This document shows positions 25,183 through 33,127 of a stretch of DNA of 64,000 nt, piece after piece. A model generated the notes under the pieces. The model was given only the letters and a program-made list of their open reading frames with translations. It was not told where the DNA came from and did no database searches. The DNA lies in assembly GCF_052114085.1 (NCBI RefSeq), contig NZ_JBFREB010000001.1, forward strand, positions 496,001 to 560,000, given 5' to 3'. Made by a program: the position numbers and the translations under genes. Positions within the stretch are counted from its first letter, which is position 1. Each line of letters opens with the position of its first letter. The stretch is from Leifsonia sp052114085. Lineage in GTDB: Bacteria; Actinomycetota; Actinomycetes; Actinomycetales; Microbacteriaceae.

Positions 25183-25213
25183 GTGGTCGCTATTTCGCGG
25201 AAATTCCGACCAC
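25183..25213. repeat. Palindromic intergenic element, related to the xylA-xylB hairpin
   Basis: GTGGTCG (25183-25189) pairs with CGACCAC (25207-25213). Inside, ATTTC (25192-25196) pairs with GAAAT (25200-25204) across a three-base loop. The left arm reads GTGGTCGCTATT, identical to the element at 14411-14422, which identifies a second copy of the same family. It lies between a lacI stop and the promoter of a Gfo/Idh gene, so it may act as a terminator. Confidence 0.6.
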
Positions 25214-25258
25214 GACCCACCCCTCGATCATGCCGCCGCCGCACGCGCCCCCGAGACA

Positions 25259-25317
25259 TTGGAAAGTTTTCCAACCTGCGGGCGAAACTTGCCCCGCCGC
25301 CGCTCGCGCTTTAGCGT
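25259..25317 (+). promoter_or_regulatory. Promoter and operator of the Gfo/Idh - ThuA operon
   Basis: TTGGAAAGTTTTCCAA (25259-25274) is a 16-base palindrome with seven-base arms, of LacI-operator appearance. Downstream, TTGCCC (25289-25294) and TAGCGT (25312-25317), separated by 17 bases, can serve as -35 and -10. Transcription would start about 25 bases before the ATG at 25347, leaving room for the ribosome site AAAGGAAGG (25332-25340). An operator upstream of -35 can mean either activation or looping repression. Confidence 0.5.
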
Positions 25318-25346
25318 CGCACGGGTATGCGAAAGGAAGGCCGACG

Positions 25347-26534
25347 ATGACCGAGGAAACGCCCCGACTCCGCGTCGCCATGATCGGCTACGGCTTCATG
25401 GGCGCCGCGCACTCGCAGGGCTGGCGCACCGCTCCCCGCTTCTTCGACCTGCCCGCCGAGCCGGTCATGTCGGTCATCGTCGGGCGCGACGCCACCCGTG
25501 TCGAGGACGCCCGCCGCCGCTTCGGCTGGGAGAGGGCGGCCACGGACTGGCGCGCGGCGGTCGAGGATCCGGACATCGACATCGTGGACATCTGCACGCC
25601 CGGCGACAGCCACGCGGAGATCGCGATCGCGGCGCTGGAGGCGGGGAAGCACGTCCTCTGCGAGAAGCCGCTGGCGAACACCGTCGAGGAGGCGGAGGCG
25701 ATGACGGCGGCTGCTGAGCGTGCGGCCGAGCGCGGCGTCCGCTCGATGGTCGGCTTCAGCTACCGCAGAGTGCCGGCGATCGGCTTCGCCCGCACCCTGA
25801 TCCAGGAAGGACGCCTGGGCACGATCCGCCAGGTGCGCGCGCTCTACCTGCAGGACTGGCTGCGCGACGAGGACGGCCCGATGACCTGGCGGCTCGACAA
25901 AGCGGCTGCCGGATCCGGCTCCCTCGGTGACATCGGCGCACACGCCGTCGACCTGGTGGAGCATCTCACCGGGTCGCGGCTGGCGGGCGTCTCGGGGACG
26001 CTGACCACGTTCGTCGAGGAGCGCCCGCTGCTCGGCGAGACTGTCGGGCTCTCGGGGACCGCCTCCGAGCAGCGCGGCCGGGTGACCGTCGACGACGCCG
26101 CGTGGTTCACGGCGCGCCTGGAGGGCGGCTCCGCCGCCGGCGCCATCGGCGCGTTCGAGGCCACGCGCTACGCGACCGGTCGCAAGAACTCCTTGCGGAT
26201 CGAGCTGAGCGGCTCCCGCGGCGCGATCGCCTTCGACCTGGAGGCGATGAACGAGCTGCAGTTCTACGACGCCACGGCGCCCGCGGGGGAGCAGGGCTTC
26301 GCGCGGATCATCGTGACCGAGCCCGAGCATCCCTACATGGCGAACTGGTGGCCGACCGGACACGCGATCGGCTACGAGCACGCGTTCAGTCACGAAGTGG
26401 TCGACTTCGTCACCGCCGTGGCGAACGGAACCGACCCCGAGCCGTCGTTCGCCGACGGCCTCCACATCCAGCGCGTCCTCGACGCCGTCTCCCGAAGCGC
26501 CGCCACCGGCAGCGCCTGGACCCAGATCCCGTGA
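25347..26534 (+). CDS. Gfo/Idh/MocA-family oxidoreductase
   Basis: The 395-residue NAD(P)-dependent sugar or inositol dehydrogenase-like enzyme has an N-terminal Rossmann fold (VAMIGYGFMGAAHSQGW). The catalytic-type motif EKPLANTVEEAEAM (about residue 115, Glu-Lys-Pro) is followed by the C-terminal alpha/beta domain with GDIGAHAVDLVEHLTG (conserved Asp and His). The start follows AAAGGAAGG. It heads a group with a ThuA-like protein and a second Gfo/Idh enzyme; such groups act on oxidised or derivatised sugars. The substrate is unknown. Confidence 0.9.
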   Translation: MTEETPRLRVAMIGYGFMGAAHSQGWRTAPRFFDLPAEPVMSVIVGRDATRVEDARRRFGWERAATDWRAAVEDPDIDIVDICTPGDSHAEIAIAALEAGKHVLCEKPLANTVEEAEAMTAAAERAAERGVRSMVGFSYRRVPAIGFARTLIQEGRLGTIRQVRALYLQDWLRDEDGPMTWRLDKAAAGSGSLGDIGAHAVDLVEHLTGSRLAGVSGTLTTFVEERPLLGETVGLSGTASEQRGRVTVDDAAWFTARLEGGSAAGAIGAFEATRYATGRKNSLRIELSGSRGAIAFDLEAMNELQFYDATAPAGEQGFARIIVTEPEHPYMANWWPTGHAIGYEHAFSHEVVDFVTAVANGTDPEPSFADGLHIQRVLDAVSRSAATGSAWTQIP

Positions 26535-26553
26535 CCCGCCGACCCGTAGCCGC

Positions 26554-26610
26554 CGAGCACAGGAAAAACGTGACGAAAACACCGATCCGCGCGCAGATTT
26601 CCTGTGCTCG
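26554..26610. repeat. Palindromic element between Gfo/Idh and ThuA genes
   Basis: CGAGCACAGGAAA (26554-26566) and its exact complement (26598-26610) form a 13-base stem around 31 bases. The arms end eight bases before the ThuA ribosome-binding site. It shares the preceding CCGCCGAG with the element near 25170 but has a different stem sequence. In the polycistronic RNA it would fold between the two genes and may limit read-through. Confidence 0.55.
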
Positions 26611-26628
26611 CGGGCTGAAGGAGGAAGT

Positions 26629-27321
26629 GTGAGCAGACAGGCGCTGGTGGTCCGAGGAGGGTGGGACGGGCACATGCCCGTCGAGACGACGGACGCGTTC
26701 ATCCCGTTCCTCCGCGAGAACGACTTCGAGGTGCGGGTGGAGGACGGGACCGGCGTCTACGCCGATGACGCGTTCATGGACACGGTCGACCTCGTCGTCC
26801 AGGTCAACACCATGAGCAGCATCGAGGACGCGGAGTTCGGCGGCCTGCAGCGGGCCGTGCTGAACGGCACCGGCATGGCGGGCTGGCACGGCGGCATCGC
26901 GGACTCGTATCGGAACAACGCCGACTACCTGCACATGATCGGCGGTCAGTTCGCCCACCATGCAGGCAAGGACCCGGCGGAGCGCGTCGGCGACCAGTCC
27001 GACAACTACATCCCGTACACCGTGCACATCACCGAGTACGGCCGGACGCATCCCATCACGACCGGCATCGAAGACTTCGACCTCGTGACCGAGCAGTACT
27101 GGGTGCTCAGCGACGAGTACAACGACGTCCTCGCCACCACCACGCAGAGCGTCCGTCCGTGGGATGCCTGGAACCGGCCGGTGACCTCGCCCGCGATCTG
27201 GACCCGCCAGTGGGGCGACGGTCGCATCTTCGTCTCGGCGCCGGGCCACCGGCTGGAGATCGTGGAGAGCCAGCCCGTCCGAACCATCATCGAGAGGGGA
27301 CTGCTGTGGGCGGCCCGTTGA
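26629..27321 (+). CDS. ThuA-like domain protein (trehalose-utilisation type)
   Basis: The 230-residue protein has a class-I glutamine-amidotransferase-like fold of the ThuA family. It starts QALVVRGGWDGHMPVETTDAFIPFL and contains GMAGWHGGIADSYRNNADYLHMIGGQFAHH and the C-terminal RIFVSAPGHRLEIVES, all typical. ThuA proteins are linked to disaccharide or keto-sugar metabolism but their reaction is poorly defined. GTG 26629 follows AAGGAGG with four-base spacing. It sits between two Gfo/Idh enzymes, overlapping the start of the second. Confidence 0.88.
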   Translation: MSRQALVVRGGWDGHMPVETTDAFIPFLRENDFEVRVEDGTGVYADDAFMDTVDLVVQVNTMSSIEDAEFGGLQRAVLNGTGMAGWHGGIADSYRNNADYLHMIGGQFAHHAGKDPAERVGDQSDNYIPYTVHITEYGRTHPITTGIEDFDLVTEQYWVLSDEYNDVLATTTQSVRPWDAWNRPVTSPAIWTRQWGDGRIFVSAPGHRLEIVESQPVRTIIERGLLWAAR

Positions 27322-28403
27322 CCATCGGGGTGATCGGCGTCGGCACGATCAGCCGGCAGTACTTCGAGCAGTTCCCGAAGCTTCCGAACCTGCGACTCGT
27401 CGCCGTGGCCGACCTCGATGTCGACCGCGCCTCCGCCGTCGGAGCCGAGCAAGGGGTCGAGGGCCTCAATGTGGATGCGCTGCTCGCGCACCCGGACATC
27501 GACGCGGTTCTCAACCTGACCATCCCGCAGGCGCACGCCGAGATCGCTCTCCGTGCACTCGACGCGGGCAAGCACGTCTACGGCGAGAAGCCGCTGGCCC
27601 TGACGACGGCTGAGGCGGCGCCGATCCTGGAGCGTGCGAAAGCGCTGGGCCTGCGGGTGGGCAGTGCCCCGGACACCGTCCTCGGGACGGGGATCCAGAC
27701 CGCCCGCGCGCTGCTCGACGAGGGCCGGATCGGCGCCCCCGTCGGCGCATCCGTCGCCTGGAGCGCTCCCGGCCACGAGCTGTGGCACGCCGCCCCGGCG
27801 TTCTACTACCAGCCGGGCGCCGGCCCGCTGTTCGACATGGGCCCCTACTACCTGACTAGTCTGGTCACGTTCTTCGGCCCGGTGGTGCGCGTCTCGGGCG
27901 CGACCAGCCGCTCGTCGCGGGAGCGCACGGTCGCCACCGGCCCGCTGGCGGGGACGGTGATCCCGGTCGACGTGGACACGCACGTCACGGCGATCCTGGA
28001 GCACGCCTCCGGCGTCATCTCGACGGTCACGGTCTCGTTCGAAGTGTGGGCAACGCGCGTCCCGAAGTTCGAGGTCTACGGCACGGCGGGAACGCTCGAG
28101 GTGCCGGACCCGAACATGTTCTCCGACACTGTTCAGCTCGCCACCGCCGATGACCGCGAGTTCCGGGAGGTGCCGGTGGCCGCCGGGTATGCCGACGCGG
28201 GCCGTGGCTACGGCCTGGCCGATCTGGCGCGCGCGCTCGAGACGGACCGGCCGCACCGGGCGTCAGGCGAGCTGGCGTTCCACATCCTCGAGATCATGGA
28301 GGACGTGACGCGCGCGGGGGAGCAGCACGCCGTCGTGGAGCTGTCATCGACGGTCGAGCGCCCGGCGCCCGTACCGCTCGGCGCGCGCCCCGAATCGTGG
28401 TGA
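27306..28403 (+). CDS. Gfo/Idh/MocA-family oxidoreductase
   Basis: This second NAD(P)-dependent oxidoreductase of the module has 365 residues. The Rossmann motif LTIGVIGVGTISRQYF opens the protein, GEKPLALTTAEAAPI gives the conserved Glu-Lys-Pro, and DMGPYYLTSLVTFFGPV matches the conserved aspartate segment of the C-terminal domain. GTG 27306 is preferred because GAGAGGGG stands five bases upstream; TTG 27318 (TTGA overlap with the ThuA stop) is an alternative. Coupling with the ThuA gene suggests they act on the same metabolite. Confidence 0.9.
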   Translation: MGGPLTIGVIGVGTISRQYFEQFPKLPNLRLVAVADLDVDRASAVGAEQGVEGLNVDALLAHPDIDAVLNLTIPQAHAEIALRALDAGKHVYGEKPLALTTAEAAPILERAKALGLRVGSAPDTVLGTGIQTARALLDEGRIGAPVGASVAWSAPGHELWHAAPAFYYQPGAGPLFDMGPYYLTSLVTFFGPVVRVSGATSRSSRERTVATGPLAGTVIPVDVDTHVTAILEHASGVISTVTVSFEVWATRVPKFEVYGTAGTLEVPDPNMFSDTVQLATADDREFREVPVAAGYADAGRGYGLADLARALETDRPHRASGELAFHILEIMEDVTRAGEQHAVVELSSTVERPAPVPLGARPESW

Positions 28404-28438
28404 CGGCCCGCCCGCTCGCCGGGCGTTAGGGTCGGATC

Positions 28439-29641
28439 ATGTCCGCATCCGATCTGAGCACGGTGCGCCCGGCGAGTGGCGGAGCCACCGATGCGCTGCG
28501 CCGGAGCAACCTGGCAACGGTCCTCGGCCTGGTGCACCGCGACGGGGATCTGTCGCGCAGCGACCTCACGCGGCTCACCGGTCTGAACCGCTCCACCGTG
28601 GGCGACCTGGTCGCGGAACTCGCCGGCATCGGCCTCGTCGAGGTCGGCGAAGCTCCGGGTGACGGGCGTGCAGGACGCCCCAGCCCGGTGGTGCGCGTCT
28701 CGGAGAGCGTCGCCGCCGTGGCGGTCAACCCCGAGGTGGATGCGGTGATCGTCGGACTGGTGGGCCTCGGCGGCCGGGTTCTCAAGCGGATCCGGATCGA
28801 GACGGCCTCGGCGCGCTCGGCCTCCGAGACGGTGACGCTCGCCGCGGCCGGCATCGCCGGCATGCTGGCGGGGGAGTCGGCGATCCGTGTGATCGGGATC
28901 GGCGTGGCCGTCCCCGGGCAGGTGCGCCTCTCGGACGGCATGGTCCGCGAGGCAACGCATTTCGGCTGGGTCGACGAGCCGCTCGCTGCCATGCTCGCCG
29001 AGCGGACGGGGTTGCGCGTCTGGGCGGCGAACGCCGCTGTCCTGGGTCTGCGCGCGGAGAGCGCGTTCGGTGCCGGCCGCGGCATCGACGACCTCGTGTA
29101 TCTGATCGGCGGCGCGTCAGGCATCGGCGGCGGAGCCGTCGGTGGCGGCCGTCTGCTCACCGGTTCCGCCGGGTACGCGGGGGAGTTCGGTCACACGTTC
29201 GTCCGCACCGACGGCCGCGAGTGCTCGTGCGGCGCCCGCGGCTGCCTGGAGGCTGAGGTCACCCAGGCGGAGCTGCTCCGGTCCGTGGGTCTCTCATCGG
29301 CGGATGCGACATCGCTCGCCTCCAGCCTCGCGGAGACGGACGATCCGGCCGCGGTCGCGGTGATGGAGCGGGACTACCCGCTGTTGCAGGTCGCCGCGCG
29401 CAACGCGGTGAACGCGTTCAATCCGTCCACCCTCGTGCTGGGTGGATTCCTGGCCGCGCTGTACCGCGGCGCCCGAGCGCATGGCGCGCCCGACCTTCTC
29501 GCCGACGCCGTCCATTCGTCGCGTGCGGGAGTGCAGATCGTGGAGGCGGAACTCGGCCCGGACCAGCTTCTGATCGGTGCCGCAGAACTCGTCTTCGCCG
29601 AACTGATCGCGGATCCGGCCGGGGTCCTCGCCGCCGCGTGA
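28439..29641 (+). CDS. ROK-family transcriptional regulator (XylR-like)
   Basis: The 400-residue protein has an N-terminal winged HTH (LVHRDGDLSRSDLTRLTGLNRSTVGDLVAELAGIGLVEV, about 30-68) and a C-terminal ROK sugar-kinase-like domain with the zinc motif ECSCGARGCLE (about residue 262) and GHTFVRTDG. XylR-type ROK repressors sense xylose or other sugars. It lies 36 bases after the second Gfo/Idh gene and 197 bases ahead of a second ABC sugar-importer operon with an AT-rich inverted repeat, its probable target. Confidence 0.88.
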   Translation: MSASDLSTVRPASGGATDALRRSNLATVLGLVHRDGDLSRSDLTRLTGLNRSTVGDLVAELAGIGLVEVGEAPGDGRAGRPSPVVRVSESVAAVAVNPEVDAVIVGLVGLGGRVLKRIRIETASARSASETVTLAAAGIAGMLAGESAIRVIGIGVAVPGQVRLSDGMVREATHFGWVDEPLAAMLAERTGLRVWAANAAVLGLRAESAFGAGRGIDDLVYLIGGASGIGGGAVGGGRLLTGSAGYAGEFGHTFVRTDGRECSCGARGCLEAEVTQAELLRSVGLSSADATSLASSLAETDDPAAVAVMERDYPLLQVAARNAVNAFNPSTLVLGGFLAALYRGARAHGAPDLLADAVHSSRAGVQIVEAELGPDQLLIGAAELVFAELIADPAGVLAAA

Positions 29642-29678
29642 CGATCGCAGACGGTTTCCTCGCCCTGATTGTTGCCAA

Positions 29679-29774
29679 GCGGAACTAATTCATCAATGCC
29701 GATTAAATGCAGTTCCGCATCCCGAAATTGACTTGCATTCGCTTCTGACGTCACTTATGTTGTGATCGTCAACA
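29679..29774 (+). promoter_or_regulatory. Regulatory region of the second sugar-importer operon
   Basis: The 197-base gap before the binding-protein gene is AT-richer than its surroundings. It holds an inverted repeat GCGGAACT (29679-29686)/AGTTCCGC (29711-29718), a -35-like TTGACT (29728-29733), and a second inverted repeat TGTTG (29758-29762)/CAACA (29770-29774). The last, read on the minus strand, begins TTTGTTG like the xylA operator candidate. A TATGTT at 29756-29761 overlaps it but spacing to TTGACT is long, so the exact -10 is uncertain. Confidence 0.45.
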
Positions 29775-29838
29775 AATTGCATCGGAGTGGCTGCGAGGCC
29801 TGCAGACGCGCGTCCACTCCACTACAAGGAGGTAAGAG

Positions 29839-31149
29839 ATGCGCAAGAGGCACCTCGCAATCGGCGCCGTTCTGGCCGCCGGTGCCCTGATGCTCGCCGG
29901 ATGCTCCGGCACGTCCGGATCGTCGTCCGACAGCACCGATGGAAAGGGCAAGACCCTCACCCTGTGGCACTTCGAGAGCGAAGACTCGGCGATGGGGAAG
30001 GCCTGGAACGAGGCCATCAAGGAGTTCGAGTCCGAGACCGGCGCCAAGGTCAAGTTCGAGGCCAAGGCCTTCGAGCAGATCCGCTCCACGGCCTCCCAGG
30101 TGCTCAACTCCGACCAGGCTCCGGACATCCTGGAGTACAACAAGGGCAACGCCACCGCCGGCCTCCTGGCCAGCCAGGGCCTCCTGAGCAACCTCGACGA
30201 CGCCGTCGCCAAGTACGGCTGGGACAAGAAGCTGGCTCCGAGCCTGCAGACCACGGCCAAGTACGACGACAAGGGCATCATGGGCTCGGGGTCCTGGTAC
30301 GGCATCCCGAACTACGGCGAGTACGTCGAGGTCTACTACAACAAGGACATGTTCTCGAAGTACGGCGTCGAGGTCCCGAAGACCTACGAGGAGTTCGTCG
30401 CCGCTCTGCAGAAGTTCAAGGACAACGGCGTCACCCCGCTCGCCGAGTCGGCGGCGGAGTACCCGCTCGGGCAGCTCTGGTACCAGCTCGCGCTGAACAA
30501 GGCGGACCGCTCCTGGGTGGATGACTACCAGCTTTACAAGGGCAAGGTGAACTGGCAGGGCAGCGAGCTCAGCAACGCCACCAAGACCGTGGACGACTGG
30601 GTGCAGAAGGGCTACATCTCCAAGGACGCCTCCGGCCTCAAGGCCGAAGACGCCGGAACCTCCTTCATCTCGGGCCAGTACCCGATCTTCTTCTCGGGCA
30701 GCTGGTGGTACGGCCGCTTCCAGACGGAGATCAAGGACTACCAGTGGGGCACCTTCCTCTTCCCGGGCACCAAGCTCTCGCCCGGATCCGCGGGCAACAT
30801 GTGGGTGGTCCCCGAGAAGGCAAAGAACAAGGGACTCGCCGAGAAGTTCATCGACATCACGATGACCCCGAAGATCCAGGCCCTGATCGGCAACAACGGC
30901 GGCGTGCCCGTCGCGGCGAAGACGAGCGACATCACCGACGAGAAGTCGAAGGAGCTGATCGCGAACTTCAACACCCTCACCGGTGAGGACGGCATCGCGT
31001 TCTACCCCGACTGGCCCACGCCGACGTTCTACGACCAGCTCAACGCCGGCCTCCAGGAGCTGATCAACGGCACCAAGGACCCGGCCGCGGTCAACAAGGA
31101 GCTCGGCTCCGAGTACCAGGACGGCGTCGACCAGATCGTCAACCAGTAA
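29839..31149 (+). CDS. Extracellular solute-binding lipoprotein of sugar ABC importer
   Basis: This 436-residue family-1 solute-binding protein starts MRKRHLAIGAVLAAGALMLAGCSGTSG, a lipoprotein signal peptide with lipobox LAGC. GGAGGT stands just upstream of the ATG. The mature protein contains LTLWHFESEDSAMGKAWNEAIKEFE and GDAP-like NSDQAPDILEYNKGN. Codon choice is strongly biased to AAG/GAG/AAC, as in highly expressed genes. It leads an operon of two permeases and a GH31 alpha-xylosidase, so alpha-xyloside oligosaccharides are the likely cargo. Confidence 0.93.
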   Translation: MRKRHLAIGAVLAAGALMLAGCSGTSGSSSDSTDGKGKTLTLWHFESEDSAMGKAWNEAIKEFESETGAKVKFEAKAFEQIRSTASQVLNSDQAPDILEYNKGNATAGLLASQGLLSNLDDAVAKYGWDKKLAPSLQTTAKYDDKGIMGSGSWYGIPNYGEYVEVYYNKDMFSKYGVEVPKTYEEFVAALQKFKDNGVTPLAESAAEYPLGQLWYQLALNKADRSWVDDYQLYKGKVNWQGSELSNATKTVDDWVQKGYISKDASGLKAEDAGTSFISGQYPIFFSGSWWYGRFQTEIKDYQWGTFLFPGTKLSPGSAGNMWVVPEKAKNKGLAEKFIDITMTPKIQALIGNNGGVPVAAKTSDITDEKSKELIANFNTLTGEDGIAFYPDWPTPTFYDQLNAGLQELINGTKDPAAVNKELGSEYQDGVDQIVNQ

Positions 31150-31161
31150 TACGAGACCGTT

Positions 31162-31194
31162 CCGGAGCCGCCCTGCTGGGCGGGGCGGCTCCGG
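31162..31194 (+). terminator. Intercistronic hairpin after the binding-protein gene
   Basis: CCGGAGCCGCC (31162-31172) and its perfect complement (31184-31194) enclose 11 bases that can pair further. It lies 12 bases after the stop of the binding-protein gene and 28 bases before the first permease. There is no T-run, so it is more likely to stabilise the upstream message or partly stop transcription. That would favour binding protein over permeases. Confidence 0.55.
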
Positions 31195-31222
31195 GAAGTC
31201 ACGCAACACAAGGAGATACCTC

Positions 31223-32215
31223 ATGGTCGACGTGAGTGTGCGGGTGCCGGACGCCCCCGAGGCGCCGGAGGCGCCCGGGGCGCCGAAGCGCCGCCGGCGC
31301 AGCGAGGCGCTGCTGCCCGGGAGCGGGCACGGACGGTTCTGGCTGTACCTGCTGCCGGGGTTCGTCCTGCTGACGGTGATCGTCCTGGTCCCGCTGGTCT
31401 GGAACATCTACCTCAGCTTCACCAGCTATCGCGGCATCCGGCCTCCGAAGTTCATCGGTCTCAACAACTGGGTCCGCCTGATGGGCGACGACAAGTTCTG
31501 GACGTCCTTCGGCAACTCGATCGCGATGATCGTCGCGATGGTCGTCATCCCGACCGTCGTCGGCCTCATCCTCGCGGCGATGCTGTTCGACCTGATCGGC
31601 AAGAAGTTCGGTGGCAAGACGGCGAGCTTCCTGCGCGCCACCTTCTACCTGCCGCAGATCCTCCCGGTCGTCATCGCGGCCATCGTGATCGGCTGGATCC
31701 TGCGCCCCGACAACGGCGCGCTCAACAGCATGCTGAAGGCGGTCGGCCTCGGTGAGCTGTCGCACAACTGGCTCGGCAGCCCGGATACGGCGCTCGCGTC
31801 GATCATGGCCGTCATGGTCTGGGTGCAGATCGGCTACCCGGTCGTCATCTTCATGGCCGCGCTCCAGCGCGTCGATCCGGAACTCTACGAGGCAGCGGAG
31901 CTGGACGGCGCGAACTGGTTCCAGCGGTTCCGCTCGATCACCGTGTCCATCATCCGGCCCGAGATCTTCGTGGTGACGCTGACCTGCACGATCGCCGCGC
32001 TCAAGGTCTTCGGCCCGGTCTACACGTTGACCCGTGGCGGCCCCGGCACCGCCACGATGGTGCCCAGCTACTACTCCTACAGCGAGTTCTTCCAAAGCCA
32101 GCAGGTGGGATACGGCGCCACCATCGCGACCGCGCTGACGCTCGTCATCATCGTCGTCTCGATCCTCTTCATCACCGCCCAGAACCGGGCCGAGCGCAAG
32201 GAGAACGAGCGCTGA
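31223..32215 (+). CDS. Sugar ABC transporter permease, MalF type (CUT1)
   Basis: The 330-residue permease has a cytoplasmic N-terminus with several P-E-A repeats and then six membrane segments. The EAA loop reads RVDPELYEAAELDGANWFQRFRSITVSIIRPE. AAGGAG is found before the ATG at 31223. Its last base is the first base of the next permease start (TGATG junction), so the two are coupled. It works with the binding protein upstream; the ATPase must be supplied from elsewhere. Confidence 0.93.
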   Translation: MVDVSVRVPDAPEAPEAPGAPKRRRRSEALLPGSGHGRFWLYLLPGFVLLTVIVLVPLVWNIYLSFTSYRGIRPPKFIGLNNWVRLMGDDKFWTSFGNSIAMIVAMVVIPTVVGLILAAMLFDLIGKKFGGKTASFLRATFYLPQILPVVIAAIVIGWILRPDNGALNSMLKAVGLGELSHNWLGSPDTALASIMAVMVWVQIGYPVVIFMAALQRVDPELYEAAELDGANWFQRFRSITVSIIRPEIFVVTLTCTIAALKVFGPVYTLTRGGPGTATMVPSYYSYSEFFQSQQVGYGATIATALTLVIIVVSILFITAQNRAERKENER

Positions 32216-33111
32216 TGACCACCACGACCACGCGTCCGCGCGTCACCGCGCCGACGCCGCCTCCCCGCCAGCTGAAGCGGCAGAAGCCGCGCAAGACCGC
32301 GACCGACTGGGTCATCCTGATCGTCGCCATCGTGATCGGCATCGGGATCGCCTTCCCGTTCCTGCTGATCCTGATCAACTCGTTCAAGAGCCCGGCCGAC
32401 TACAACGCGGGTGGCCCGCTTCAGCTGCCGACGTCCTTCTACACCGACGGAATCGTCAACTTCTGGAACCGCGTCGACTTTCCCGAGAAGCTGTGGAACT
32501 CGTTCTTCATCGCGGGTGTGGTCTCGATCCTCGCCGTCGTCATCTCGGTGCTGAACGCCTACGCGCTCGGGATCGGCCGGGTCAAGGCGCGCACCTGGAT
32601 CATCGTGCTGTTCCTGCTGGCCAACATGCTGCCGCAGGAGGCGCTGCTCTACCCGCTGTACTTCATGTTCAAGCAGGTGGGCCTCTACGACAACGTGTGG
32701 AGCGTCATCATCATCTTCACGGTCATCCAGAGCGCATTCGGCACCTACCTGCTGTCGAGCGTCTACGGGACCTTCCCGAAGGAGGTGCTGGAGGCCGCGT
32801 CCCTCGACGGCGCCGGTCGGTGGCGGATCCTGTGGCGCGTGGTCGTCCCGATCTCGCGGCCGACGCTCAGCGTCCTGCTCATCTTCTTCTTCATTTGGAC
32901 CTGGAACGAGTTCCTCATCCCGCTCACCTTCCTGGTGTCGAACGACAACCAGACGGTGCCGGTGGCGATCAGCGCCCTGCAGGGCGACCGGCTGATGGAT
33001 GTGACCACGACCTCGGCCTCGGCTCTGCTCGGCCTCATCCCCACCCTGATCTTCTTCCTCATCTTCCAGCGCACCCTGACCCGCGGCATCACCGCCGGCG
33101 CGGTCAAGTAA
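32215..33111 (+). CDS. Sugar ABC transporter permease, MalG type (CUT1)
   Basis: The 298-residue partner permease has six transmembrane segments and the EAA loop TFPKEVLEAASLDGAGRWRILWRVVVPISRP (about residue 185). It starts at ATG 32215, sharing one base with the preceding stop. The alpha-xylosidase gene follows 16 bases downstream. The N-terminal 40 residues are basic and proline-rich, as often seen in actinobacterial MalG homologues. Confidence 0.93.
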   Translation: MTTTTTRPRVTAPTPPPRQLKRQKPRKTATDWVILIVAIVIGIGIAFPFLLILINSFKSPADYNAGGPLQLPTSFYTDGIVNFWNRVDFPEKLWNSFFIAGVVSILAVVISVLNAYALGIGRVKARTWIIVLFLLANMLPQEALLYPLYFMFKQVGLYDNVWSVIIIFTVIQSAFGTYLLSSVYGTFPKEVLEAASLDGAGRWRILWRVVVPISRPTLSVLLIFFFIWTWNEFLIPLTFLVSNDNQTVPVAISALQGDRLMDVTTTSASALLGLIPTLIFFLIFQRTLTRGITAGAVK

Positions 33112-33127
33112 CCGGAGCTATCCCCGC

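Noticed and set aside
29755..31407. Minus-strand open frame of 550 codons across the second binding-protein gene
   Set aside because: Shadow of a high-expression-biased gene; long runs of Leu/Val/Arg without domain signal.
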